Positions 12,030 to 23,800 of a stretch of DNA of 64,000 nt are shown here, in pieces. The position numbers were made by a program, and so were the translations under genes. The notes beneath the pieces were generated by a model. It was not told the origin of the DNA. It did no database searches and saw only the letters and a list, made by a program, of their open reading frames with translations. The DNA lies in NCBI GenBank assembly GCA_024138025.1, contig JAMXBD010000582.1, forward strand, positions 744,001 to 808,000, written 5' to 3'. The stretch comes from Combretum micranthum (taxonomy: Eukaryota > Streptophyta > Magnoliopsida > Myrtales > Combretaceae). The number at the start of each line of letters is the position of its first letter. Position 1 is the stretch's first letter.

Positions 12030-12160
12030 AAGGCAAGATGGCGCTCCTTTGAGCAGGTGATCCTAATTCTCAAAACAGTAGGACGACGCTCCTTTGAGCA
12101 AGTGATCCTAATTTTTCAAGAACAGTAAGATGACGCTCCTTTGAGCAGGTGATCCTACAA
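12030..12160. repeat. Three-copy repeat centred on GCTCCTTTGAGC
   Basis: Three units of about 42-48 bp, each with the stem GCTC-CTTT-GAGC followed by AGGTGATCCT or AAGTGATCCT. This is another hairpin-centred family within the LARD interior. Confidence 0.75.
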
Positions 12161-12289
12161 TGACAAAAAAAACTTCCTGGAGATTGAATTTTGCAATCTT
12201 ATAGTTTGAAAATTGGGCTAATTTGGAAACTTTTCTTTCTTTTTCACTTTAAATTTACTAGGGACTATTTAGTTAAGAAAACAATAATC

Positions 12290-12975
12290 TCACAAACTTG
12301 ATTGAAAAATTTGTTTGAGAAAGCAGTGAATTTACTTTCTCTTTCTTGGAAATTTGATTGACTTGGTTCAAAAAGCAATGAATTTGCTATTTCTTTTGAA
12401 TATTGGATTGACAAACTTAGTTGAGAAAGCAACGAATTTGCTATTTCTTTAGATTGAAAAACTTGGTTCAGAAAGCAATGAATTTGCTATTTCTTTGAAA
12501 AACTTAGATTGACAAACTTAGTTGAGAAAGCAACGAGTTTACTATTTCTTTGGATTGAAAAACTTGGTTAAGAAAGCAACAATTTGCTATTTCTTTGAAA
12601 AACTTGGATTGACAAACTTAGTTGAGAAATCAACGAATTTGCTATTTCTTTAGAAAATTGATTAAGAAAGCAACAATTTGCTATTTCTTTGAAAAACTTG
12701 ATTGAAAAACTTGTTGAGAAAGCAACGAATTTCTATTTCTTTAGAAAAACTTGATTAAGAAAGCAACAATTTGCTATTTCTTTTGATTGAAAAACTTGAT
12801 TAGAGAAAGCAACAATTTGCTATTTCTTTGATTGAAAAACTTGATTAAGAAAGCAACAATTTGCTATTTCTTTTGATTGAAAAACTTGATTAAGAAAGCA
12901 ACAATTTGCTATTTCTTTAAAAAATTGTTAAGAAAGCAACAATTTGCTATTTCTTTGATAGAAAAACTTGATTAG
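12290..12975. repeat. Tandem repeat of about 45 bp with GAAAGCAA...TTGCTATTTC arms
   Basis: Roughly 15 units containing AGAAAGCAACAATTTGC followed by TATTTCTTT and a GATTGAAAAACTTG spacer. GAAA/TTTC and GCAA/TTGC can pair, leaving a TA bulge. Units are most uniform toward 12700-12960. Confidence 0.85.
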
Positions 12976-15455
12976 AGAGTTAGTAAAAAGTGGACTTGAA
13001 AATCCTAACTTCCTTTTTTCTTAGGAAAGTGATGGACTTACAATCCCTTCTTTTCTTAGAAATGTCTTTTTTTTTTTTTTCAAAGATTTGAACCAAAGTA
13101 ATTTTTATATTTTTTCTTTTTTTTTTCTTTTACTTTCACTTTAAAGAAAGTTACCAACAGGTAAAAATGAATTGTGTTTGCCCATTGATCATTCACTTCA
13201 GTTCAGCCTCAGGCTTGACTATTTAACCACTTAAGGTTTCTCATTGAAAAATTTTAATCATTGGGGCAAAAAATTTTACTTTTGAGGACTTCAATTCACT
13301 ATTGGGGCATTGTTTTTAATTTTGGGGCAAATAATTGCTAAACTTGAGGCAGATACTTTCAAATTGGAGCAAATGATTTTATGCCCCTGTGGACAATTTA
13401 TATACCAAGATTGGTTATCTCATTTTGATTGCTTAGTCAAAGAGGACTTCCTCACACTCTCTTAGGCTCATTTTCACTTTTGACTCGGATTCCAAAAATT
13501 ATGGTCCGGCTTGCAAGTAATACACATCAGTCAATCTATTAGGTCTTCTTTGGACTGTAATGTGGGCTTTTGGTTATTGGCTTTAATAAAAAAGGATATT
13601 TCATAAAGGCTTTTTTCTGAAAAATTTTCAACACAACCCGGGTTTACAAGTCAAGAACCCTTAAGGAAAACTTGATGATGCACTTGTCCCTAGTTTCAAG
13701 GGTATTAATAGATCAACTCCTTTGATCCAAAGAGTCTCCAAAGGGTGGAATTTGTGGGCGGGGCTTAATATAGAATGAATTTTGATGAATTTTGATGATT
13801 TTGAGCTATGTGTTTCTATTTGTGTTTGCAAATCATTGATTTATTATCACCTTGTTTGCTTCTTCTTCTTCTTCTTCTTCTTTTTTTTTTTTGTTGATCT
13901 CTCCTTGATTTTTTCTTGTCTTTTTCTTTTCTTGTTTTTTCTTCCTCTTTTTTTTTTTTTTCTTTTTTGGGACATGAATCCAAGGTGATTTGTTTTTTTC
14001 TTTTGTGGTCTATAGCTCAAAGTATGTGTTGTGTATGGTTTGAAATGGAGACTCTTTTTCTTTCATAGGAAAAGATTTATTTTTGTCAATTGACTACTCT
14101 TGAATTGATGCGACTAGGTCAAGTGCATATAAGTTACTCCTTTTTCTCCTTGTTAATGACCCTAACCTCCTGATTGCCCCATTGTGGGGTGGTTCCTGAC
14201 AGGGTTTATTTTTAAGACACTTCCTTGATAGGCTCAAATGGGCTGACAAAGGGTAAATGTGTTTAAGATTTTGAAATGAATGCCTAATTTCATTTTGACC
14301 CATGTACTAAATTCAAGACAGACCTCCTTTAAGGAATGAGTCCACCTTATCTCTCACAATTCACTCCTCTCTCGAGTGTGTAGGGTTGGTGTTTGGGATT
14401 AAATTTGCCTCTTTTCATCCTAGGCAATTATTTTTAGTGAGATATTTCTCTTGGCTTTCAATCATCCATTTTTATTGCCTCAAGATATTTAACTAAATGC
14501 CCCATTTAGGTTTATCAAATGCCCCTAATCGGTAAAGTCCTTTTGGTTGCCCCTAATTTTGATTTCAATTGCCTTTTACTGAATGATCATTGGGATAACA
14601 ATTTTTTTGAAATATTCTTTCCTGTTGGCAACTTTCCTTTTTTCTTCATTTATTTATACATTTTTTTTAAACTTTTATTCTTTTTTCTTTTTTTCTTTCT
14701 TTTTAGAAAAGAAATTTTAAAAACTTGTTATTCTCTTCTTTTTTTTGAAAAAATGGTTATTTACAAAAGAGGTTTGGAAAATGAATGTTTCTAATCTAAA
14801 GTGGAAATTTATTTACAACTCAAAGTTTTTTCTTTAGGCAAAAACTAACTTACAAGAATAGAGGTAAACAAATGACCCTCTCCCCTTAAGTGGGGGCAAA
14901 TATTTACAAAATGATTGATTTGATGACAATGAAATGGAATACTTATGACAAAGATAATTTTGGTTGGAAAGGACCTATAACTATAGGTGGACAATATATT
15001 CTATGAATATATACAAGTCTACTCTACACATTTTTTAAGAAATATATACAAATGCAAGGATGCAAATATGCACATATGCTAGCACACGAATGCAAATGGG
15101 GATAATGACCAATAGAATTTTGAAAATATTTACAGGAGTTGTATTAAAAACAATAGTTTCAAAAACCTTTATCAAATCATTTTTATTTATTTATCTTATA
15201 GGGCCAACTAATACTAAAAGAATATTACTCCACATTTTTTAGACTTTGTTGGAATTGGTTAAAAAACTTTTTGTTTTTTGATTTTTATTTTTTTTTAATT
15301 TTGATTTTTTTTAAATTTTCTTTTTGAAACCCCTTTTTTATTTTTAATAAATTTTTTATTTGGAAAAAAAAATGATACAACTCCATTTTTTTTGAAAAAA
15401 TTTGGTCATATCCCATGTTGATGAATGCATGATTTGGTAGGGTTCTATAGGTCCC

Positions 15456-15478
15456 CCGGTTTAGTGGTACTAAACCGG
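15456..15478 (-). other. Perfect 10-bp stem, 3-nt loop in LARD leader
   Basis: Arms CCGGTTTAGT (15456-15465) and ACTAAACCGG (15469-15478) around a 3-nt loop. On the transcribed (minus) strand it lies about 455 nt inside the 5' LTR, in the untranslated leader. The stem is the cleanest isolated inverted repeat in the interior. Confidence 0.8.
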
Positions 15479-15912
15479 AGTGGGAGGACATTTCTTGATC
15501 TAGAGGGTGGAAAGCCACAGCCCCCGGACCTTACTTCGTCCTCCTCGCTTAGGCTCTTAAGACGGCCTGGGTCCGACCGTATCTAGCACACATTTATGCT
15601 AATATGCAGATGCAAATGCAAATGAATAATCTATTGCCCCCTTTTTTATGCCTGAAATATTAGTATATAATATATTCAAACAAAATATGTACAAAGAATC
15701 AATAAATAAATAAATAAGACTATTGCCCCTTCTTCTTTTTTTTTTTTTTTATCTGCAAGATTAGTATATATATTCACAAAACAATTATCCAAATAATGTA
15801 CAAAGAATTATAATGTATATATTCACAAAAAATCGAGCAATTTTAAAGGATAAATTTAAAATTTAAAATTCCTAAGTGGCTAGCCCTCTTTTTTTTAAAA
15901 AAAATTTAGGTG

Positions 15913-15930
15913 TCCCCAGTGGAGTCGCCA
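15913..15930 (-). other. LARD primer-binding site (tRNA-Arg-like)
   Basis: On the minus strand TGGCGACTCCACTGGGGA begins three bases after the end of the 5' LTR (15934). Its complement ends in CGCCA and resembles the 3' end of a plant tRNA-Arg, the primer type of Tat/Ogre elements. The tRNA identity is from memory, not from alignment. Confidence 0.7.
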
Positions 15931-16699
15931 AGCTGTCGAGCCTGGATTTTCCACTATCTGGTTCATTTCTCCTAACCCGATTCACATTAAACCCGAACCC
16001 ATTTAACATGAATCCTCGACTAGGGGTTAAAGAAATTTTAATTTTTGAAAATTTTAGAGTCGCCACCCGATATAAATCGGGAAAAAAAAAAAGCTAGGAT
16101 CAATGGGTCGGTTGATCCTAACTTAGCTACTAGTCTGCGAAAATTTGATTTAAAAACCAAACTTTTAAAACCAGATATCATGGATTCGGGGGCTAACCTA
16201 TTAAAACCAAATGGTTACCACTTTTGGAATTTTAAACTTATAATTTATTCTTTTCATACTCAAAAACTCAAATGAAACAACACAAATATTTATAAGTCAC
16301 ATTTTTCTATTTTTTTTTAGAATACAAATATCAACAAAACATCTTATATTTACAAAATATTTATTCACAATATTATTAAAAAAATAAAAACATTTTTTCA
16401 TTTTTTTAATGTCACCCGTAGGTGCCTACGTACTCGCTAATCGAGATCAGACAAAACGTAGTTCTTTTAAAAAAGAACTTAATTTTTTGATCAATTTTAT
16501 ATTTTTGAACTATTCTCACTTTAAGTTCATTAAATTTTAAATTTTTATGAAAATCATTTTTGATGATCCTATGATCTAATCAATTGATTTTTTATTTTTG
16601 AAAACATATTTTTCTAAGTCCAAAAATCATTTTTTCTAAAATCAATTCATGATAATTCATGGCTACTCTAATGCTACATGAAAATCAACTTGATTAAAC

Positions 16700-17400
16700 T
16701 TGAATGAATATTTTCATAGTAAATTTATGAAAATATTTTGATGAAAACTTTAATTATTATTTCCATAGTAAATTTATGAAAATAATTTGAATAATTTAAT
16801 TATTATCTTCATAGTAAATTTATGAAAATAATTTGAGAAACTTTTGATTATTATCTTCATAGTAAATTTATGAAGATAATATTGAGGAAAAAACTTTATT
16901 ATCTTCATAGCAAATTTATGAAGATAACTTGATTGAAACTTTTGATTATTTTCATAGACAATTTATGAAAAAATTTGATTAAAAACTTTTGATTATTATT
17001 TTCATAGAAAATTTATGAAAATAATTTGATGAAAGACTTGAATTATTATCTTCATAGCAAATTTATGAAGATATTTTGAGGAAAGACTTTAATGATTATC
17101 TTCATAGCAAATTTATGAAGATATTTTTGAGGAAAGACTTTAATGATTTTGATTATTATTTTCATAGTAAATTTATGAAAATAATTTGGTTGAAAAACTT
17201 TGAATATTATCTTCATAGCAAATTTATGAAGATAATTTTGATAAAAACTTATTATTTCATAGTAAATTTATGAAAATAACTTGGTTGAAATTTTATTATT
17301 TTCATAGCAAATTTATGAAAATAATTTGATTGAAGAACTTGGAATATTATCTTCATAGCAAATTTATGAAGATAATTTTGATTGAAGAACTTGATTAATA
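16700..17400. repeat. Hairpin-centred minisatellite, 14 units (LARD 5' LTR)
   Basis: Counterpart of the array at 8691-9413 with the same two arm states. One unit is missing and one has a single-base deletion in its left arm. Confidence 0.9.
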
Positions 17401-17884
17401 TCATTATTCTAAAAAATATTCAACAATAATTCTTTCATTTTCATTCAACTCATTCATCATTCACAAATTCAATTTTTTATTCAAAAAATTCATTCTATTT
17501 CATTCAAAAATTTCATTCCTTTTTATTCAAAAACAATTTTGGTTTTGGAAAACCCATTTTATCATTTTTATTTATCATTTTATTTATTTTTTTTCTTTTT
17601 TTTTTCAAAATTCAATATCATCACATACACTCAAAATATATTCAAAATATATCATATCAAAATTATATTACAAATATAATACATTAAAATTATGCATCAT
17701 CTACACATTTCAAAATCAATCAATGTACATAAAATATTCAAAAATATCAAAAATTACTAAAACAAGTAAATTTATATGAAAAAAATTATTTTAATTTTTC
17801 TGGATTTTTCTGAATTTTTACTATTTTTTCCTATTTTCCAAAATTAATTATATAATAAAAATATAATAAAATAATGCGGACTGA

Positions 17885-18092
17885 CCTGGGCCGTTAGATC
17901 TCTCGGATCAGATCTGGAGCGTTGATCGCGTTTTCTTGATCTAGACCGTCTGATCTCTTGACTTTCAATCTGGAGCGTTGATCTGCTTGATCAAATCTGG
18001 GCCGTCTGATCTGGATGATTGAATCTGGATCGTCTGATCTGAGCTGACCGTTGACTGATGACCGACGACCGTTGATCGATGACCGGCTGGGT
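17885..18092. repeat. Degenerate GATCTGG/CCGTCTGATC repeat field (LARD 5' LTR)
   Basis: Matches 9900-10095 with one extra GACC-GTTGA type word near 18055-18085, showing that the field changes by slippage. Confidence 0.6.
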
Positions 18093-18311
18093 TGGACTTC
18101 GGATTTTGGGTTGGACTTCGGATATCTGTCGGGCGAGGAAGACAATGGCGTGACCTTCAAAGGCTTCGTCGTCCGCCTGTGGTGGCTTGAGACGAGTTGG
18201 GTGCGGCTGCTTTTGATTTTTTTTTTTCTCGAAGTTCTTCTTTGGATTTCTTTTTTTCGAAAATTTTTCTCTGATCTTGATTTTGTTTTTTTGAGGAGGA
18301 TCGGGTTGTGG

Positions 18312-18319
18312 TTTATATA
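18312..18319 (-). promoter_or_regulatory. TATA box of LARD 5' LTR
   Basis: TATATAAA on the minus strand. In this copy it would drive transcription of the whole LARD toward lower coordinates. Confidence 0.55.
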
Positions 18320-18332
18320 GAGCTAGAGGGGA

Positions 18333-18705
18333 AGTGAAACGGATCACGACCATCAATGGCCGTTACAAAACTTGAACTCGTCAGCTACAAATTGATTCTA
18401 AGGATTAGGGGAGTGAAACGGATCACAACCATTAATGGCCGTTAAAAACTTGAACTCGTCGGTTACAAATTGATGAAGGGATTAGGGGAGTGAAACGGAT
18501 CACGACCATTAATGGCTGTTACAAAACTTGAACTCGTCGGTTACAAATTGATGAAGGGATTAGGGAAGTGAAACGGATCACGACCATTAATGGCCGTTAC
18601 AAAACTTGAACTCATCGGTTATAAATTGATGAAGGGATTGCCGGCCGTTACGAAACTTGAACTCGTCGGTTACAAATTGATGAAAGGATTGCCGGCCATT
18701 ACGAA
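18333..18705. repeat. 78-79-bp tandem repeat (LARD 5' LTR)
   Basis: Counterpart of 10336-10715: four full units with the CCATTAATGG palindrome (one unit CCATCAATGG), then shortened units. It lies directly upstream of the TATA box on the minus strand. Confidence 0.9.
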
Positions 18706-18944
18706 TTTTAAAAAATTAGGGAAGTTACAAATTTGGGATTGATTTGTATTAAAGACACTTTAATGATCAAATTTAAAAGGTATACAACCTTTTGATCGTC
18801 CAAATTCAGAAAAATGGACCTCGATCGGAGCTCAAAAACACGAAAATGGTGAAGATGACGCACGTATAGGGCAGACGCGCGTCTTCCCAGGCGTGTCAGA
18901 TCTCGCACTGTACTCGCGTAAAAAAATGATATCCGCGCGCGCTC

Positions 18945-19003
18945 AGGATGATTCGAACCCCGGTCTCTCCTCCAACATTGCATTGCCTTAACCAACTGTG
19001 CTG
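18945..19003 (-). other. tRNA-like sequence with A and B boxes (LARD 5' LTR)
   Basis: Counterpart of 10955-11013. The A box is at 18986-19002 and the B box GGTTCGAATC at 18950-18959, with a slightly better T-arm (an extra G). Same strand as the LARD transcript. Confidence 0.65.
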
Positions 19004-19493
19004 ATTTGCTTTCCTCATTAATTAGGCCATTTCAATTGTATTTAACCCATTCGAACTAGGCTTTATATAATTCAAATGAAAACGAGCCAAATTTGATATG
19101 AGTTTGTAATTCAAATTAATTCCCAAATATAGCCTAAAACATGACAAGACCAATAATAAACCAAAAATCCCCTTATTTATTTATTATTTTCTTTTCTTTT
19201 TTTTTTCAAATTTTTAAACTTCTAAAAGCTTATTTATTAAAGATGGGGTTTTACATTATTATTATTGTTTTTTAGACTTCTTAATTTTCAAATTTTTATA
19301 TTCTTTTTCAATTTTGTAATTTTTTTTTAAATTTAGCTAATTTTTTATTTTTTTATAATTTTCAATTTTTTATTGTATTTTCTACCTTTTTTTATAATTT
19401 TTACGATTTTTTGAATTTTCATTATTTTTTTATTTTTCAAAAATGTAGGGCAAAAATGGGGTGTCGACACCCACCTTAAACAAAGTTTTGTCG

Positions 19494-20003
19494 TCAAAAC
19501 TTGAATGGCTTACCTGATTCTTTAAACAGGTTTGGATACTTCTGCGGCATCTCGTTGTCTGCTTCCCAAGTTGCTTCCTCGTGTGTATGATTCCTCCAAA
19601 GGACCTTTACATACTTAATTTCCTTATTCCTTAATTTTTGTACCTTTTTATCCAAGATCTGCATCGGGTGCTCCTCATAAGTGAGGTTTTCCTTTAGCAA
19701 CACCGGTTCCAATTCTATGATCTGATCCGGGTCAGCGATATGTTTGCGAAGAACAGAGACATGAAAAACATTGTGCACTCTCGAAAGATTTGGTGGCAAG
19801 GCAAGGCGATATGCTAACTCTCCTACCCGTTCCAACACTTCAAAGGGACCAATGTACCGGGAGCTCAACTTTCCTTGCGATCGAACTCGGTGAATACTTT
19901 TGATAGGGTTTATTTTTAAATATACATGATCTCCCACTTGAAATTCGAGAACCCTTCTTTTTAAATCTGCCCAACTCTTTTGTCTATCTTGGGCTTCCTT
20001 CAT
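19494..20003 (-). pseudogene. E1 integrase C-terminus with GPY/F motif and chromodomain-like tail
   Basis: A 169-codon minus-strand frame. Near its middle it has the GPY/F module (GKLSSRYIGPFEVLERVGE), which helps integrase bind DNA. It ends in a chromodomain-like segment of the kind used by plant chromoviruses to choose chromatin targets; KVLWRNHTHEEATWE carries its aromatic and acidic positions. This stretch itself has no stop and is the best preserved part of E1 pol. It is separated from the integrase core at 20015-20807 by a frame change. A LARD insertion lies 24 bp beyond its end. Confidence 0.88.
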
Positions 20004-20014
20004 CCGTTGTTGGA

Positions 20015-20878
20015 TTATCTGAACCTTATCGACAACATCTTCTCTACATCATCCCAAAACAATGGGGATCTACACTTCCGTCCACATAAAGCCTCATAAG
20101 GCAGCATCTTGATGGTCGAGTGATAGCTATTGTTGTAAGCGAACTCAACCAAAGGTAAGTGCGCTTCCCAACTTCCTTTGAACTCCATCACACACGCCCG
20201 AAGCATATCTTCCAAAGTCTGGATTGTTCTTTTCGGACTGTCCATCAGTCTGCGGATGATAAGCTGTGCTAAAATGCAACTTCGTTCCCATACACCTTTG
20301 CAAGCTCACCCAAAACTTAGACACAAACCTTAGGTCTCGATATGATACAATCCTAGCCGGTACTCTGTGTAAGCGAACAATTTCCTTCATGTAAAGTCTC
20401 GCCAATTTATCCACGGAGAAAGTCATATTTATTGGCAAGAAATGAGCAAACTTAGTTAATCGGTCCACCACAACCCATATAGCATCATGACCTGATGGTG
20501 TCCTTGGCAAACCACAAACAAAATCCATGGAAATCTGGTCCCACTTCCATTCTGGTATAGGCAAAGGTTTTAATAATCCACCCGGCCTATGATGTTCTAC
20601 CTTCACCTGTTGGCATGTTGGGCACTTAATCACAAAATCTACCACATCCCGTTTCATTCCATTCCACCAATAATGTCCTTTAAGGTCTTGGTACATCTTG
20701 GTTCCTCCCGGGTATATCGTATATCCAGAATTGTGTGCTTTGCTCATAATTTCTTTCCTCATTTCTTCATCATCGGGCACACACAATCGTCCTTTCATCC
20801 TTATCACGTCGTCTTCATCTATGGTAAAATCAGTATACTTCCCTCCTGAACTTCCTTCTTTATCCTTTGAATCACTTC
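20015..20878 (-). pseudogene. E1 integrase N-terminal and catalytic domains, inactivated
   Basis: The minus strand encodes an HHCC zinc region followed by the DDE core. CPTCQQVK gives the two cysteines, but the second histidine position reads IYPGG instead of the usual IHPGG. The first catalytic Asp is in SMDFVCGLP. The second Asp position (usual SDRD) reads SYRD, so it is lost. The Glu lies in GQSE, close to where the frame breaks. A second frame (20015-20245) carries the SWEAHLPLVEFAYNNSYH block. The gene is split upstream by a solo LTR at 20884. The enzyme would insert element cDNA into the genome; this copy cannot. Confidence 0.88.
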
Positions 20879-20883
20879 ATCAT

Positions 20884-23800
20884 TGTCACGCCCCAAAGGG
20901 TACCTAAACGTGGCAGTCCGCCGTACACAATATTAAAGCCTAAGAATGACTACCTCAGTCACGCGAAGGCTTCCATACTATGTACAAGGCGTCTAACATA
21001 AAGGAGACACATCGAAATGATACATTTTATGTTGATACAATTGAGTAACAATGTAAAGGAAATACAATTTACTATACTTCAGATACAAATTACTATACTT
21101 TAAAATACAAATCATTTAACTTCGATTACATTCACACAGGCTTCCTACATAAATTATTACAAGACAAATCATAAACTAGCTGATAACTTCAACATTCGCA
21201 TTCTTTGCCAAATCCGGAGTCATTCCGGCTCCAATCAATTCAGTCCTCACTTTGCATTCTTGAGATAACTTGTCCATTTAAAAACTATGGGGTACAAGCT
21301 ACACTAGCTTAGTGAGAATTCCCTTATTTCCGTACATACAAGAAAGTTATAATCAACCATATGCTATGCATGAACAAAGACATGAGCAAACAATTATGTA
21401 TGGGTATCCGGAACCCACACACAGAACGGATTTACGCCCTCCGTACCTTGGGTTAGGATGGTATTGAAGTCTACACGACCGCTGCTAGTCCCCCAGCCCT
21501 CGGCTCATAGCACTCGCCTCGGCTCATAGCACTCGCCTCGGCTCATAGCACTCGCCTCGGCTAGGCTCACACATGGAATGCATCCTCAATGCGCTTTAGT
21601 TTCCTATGAATGAGCTATGATCCCGGGTCTCATTATCCAAACGAGTCCTCGGACCATACCGATCGACCTGCGTAGGAGTAACACACTACCAAATGTAATA
21701 TGTTTGATGCGATGCATGATCAATTTACTTTTTGTGTAGGTCAAAATATTTATACATTCTTTAGAGTGACCAACCAATATCATACACAACAGAAATAATT
21801 TGAACGGTGCAGTTATATAATAAAATCGTGGTTTCGATATGCTTTAGTATTCTTTGGCATACATTCATCATAGTCTCAACATATATCCCATCCCTATTCA
21901 TATCGATTTTTATCTTGTTCCTATAATTCTAATGCGATTAACTACAATCACAAACAAGGTAACAAAATAAGGAGAAGACTCACTCGGCCATTGGATCACC
22001 GGTCTTCTAGTAATAATAACCCGGTGGTAGGGAATCGTCGAATTCGGGATCTCCTAAAAAGGAAGAAATACTCTAATAAGTATTTCATCACTTAACTAAT
22101 CCAAACTATCTCATTCAAACTATCAAATTCGCAATTCGTGTCCTAAGCGGGCATTTCAACTTAAAACGGCCATAACTTGGTCATTTTAACTCGGAATCTC
22201 ACAAATTATATATCTATTTCTATCTACTTCGAAAGATCTATCTAATTCTAATATTATATTTAAGTTTTGAAAATATTTAGGTCTCGGAACAGAGGGATCA
22301 GATCTGATCGATAACGGTTTCCGATTCGAAAAATAGTTTTGAAAATGTTTGTAATGTTTTTATTATATAAATTAGCCATACATGCAATATGAGTGATTTC
22401 CTAACATGAATGGCATGAAATGAGTTTCATTTATGCATGGTCTTGATGATTTTTGGTAAAAGAAAATTTTGGAACTCTTTATTTTGCAAGACTTCATCTA
22501 TAACTACTTTTGAAAATCTAGTTTTCTAACTTTGATCATTTCCATTTGTTTGGATTTATTACTTAAGAAAATATAATTGTTCTTGTTAAAATTGAGTCTT
22601 CATTATATATATTACTTATGAAATTCCTTTCTACATAAAAATTTCCATTTTATACTTTGTAAATATGTTTTCCAATATGATTTACTCAAAAATCCGAATT
22701 TTAGAAAATCCACTTTTTGAATGATTCATTTGGGGAAAACTTGTTTGAAGCATTAAAATGTAAGACTTTATGGTACCTATTACTTAAGGACCCCATTCAT
22801 TACATAAAACTTGCAATTTGAGCTCAATTACTAAGTGATTACATATGCATAATCTCAAATTACGAATTTGACAATTTGATCACTAACTCAAATTTTCCAT
22901 TTTAATTCATTACTTGTTTTATACATTACTCATTCCTAAACTCATTCTAAACTTGTAAAAATCATTCCTTAAGAATACCTATTACCTATCCCTTCATTTT
23001 TCACATAAACATGAGTTTTGGAGTTGATAAATGAGTTTTAAAAATTGGTCATGGTTGGGATCGAATTTACAAAATTCATTTTTGGACATTATCTTTAGAA
23101 AATCTATCTAAATTATGAAAATCTATTCCTTACATATCCTATCCTAAGAGCCTTTCATTTCTTAAATAAAAACTTCCTTTTTGAGTTAGAAAACATGGTT
23201 TTAAAATATGCCTTGGCAAAACGAAAATAGAATTTTTATTTGAAAATAACTTTGAAAATCACATTAGATTTTGTAAAAAAGAAGTCTTGATATTTCATAT
23301 ATAAGCCTTCATTTTCTTAAGAAAAAATTACACTTTGACACTTGGAAATGGTTTTTTTATATTGGTCTTGCCAAATAAGAATTTCAACAAATTTTGTTCA
23401 AGTTCATATAGATCTACACATAATATGAACATACACCTAGATAAAACCCATGGAAAACAAATTTAAACTATAGATCTAAACTTTGCTCATCAAATTACTT
23501 ATTTATGTTATCTATACCCTAAGCCCTTCTTTTTATATGAAAAATACACATTTTGAAGTAGAAAACCAACTTTTCTAACTATGGTTCCATTTTCATCAAT
23601 TTTCAAAATTGATTTTTGTTGATGAAAACAAAATAGATCTTGGGTTTCCTACAACTTTCCACATCATCAAGCTATAGCAAGTTGTTCATGAACATTAAAC
23701 AAAGATCTAATGCATCTATGAACTCAAAACTTTAGATCTAGTTTTCTAAATAGTTTTACATGCATGATCACTAAGATAGACATGTGGATGCTAGATCTAT

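Larger units (their letters stand above)
11485..15933 (-). other. LARD internal region, non-coding
   Basis: 4449 bp between the LARD LTRs. It starts (minus strand) with the primer site and a leader bearing a strong hairpin at 15456-15478. It then passes through poly-T/pyrimidine-rich stretches, including a CTT run near 13859-13881, and three tandem-repeat fields (12290-12975, 12030-12160, 11655-11862), ending at a purine tract. Open frames are short and low-complexity. No gag or pol similarity was seen. Confidence 0.8.
7909..19469 (-). mobile_element. Non-autonomous Tat/Ogre-like LARD, full length
   Basis: An 11,561-bp element with two near-identical LTRs (7909-11484, 15934-19469), ends TGTCGAGCC... 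and ...GGTGTCGACA, and a perfect TSD CCCAC at 7904-7908 and 19470-19474. On the minus strand the primer-binding site (15913-15930) lies three bases inside the right LTR, and a purine-rich tract (minus strand, 11485-11497) abuts the left LTR. The 4.45-kb interior has no gag, protease, RT or integrase similarity and consists largely of tandem repeats and T-rich sequence. The PBS type and TGTCGA-like ends suggest Tat/Ogre, but without coding sequence this is inference. It interrupts the E1 polypurine tract. Confidence 0.9.
15934..19469 (-). mobile_element. LARD 5' LTR
   Basis: 3536-bp partner of 7909-11484, in the same order and nearly identical by eye. It lacks one unit of the hairpin minisatellite (14 instead of 15) and has small indels in poly-T tracts. 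The high similarity suggests the LARD is a young insertion compared with E1. Confidence 0.92.

Noticed and set aside
15285..15518. Frames in the LARD interior (13782-15518), including hydrophobic poly-Phe ones
   Set aside because: They reflect poly-T tracts; no domain, no conserved start and no similarity to gag or pol.
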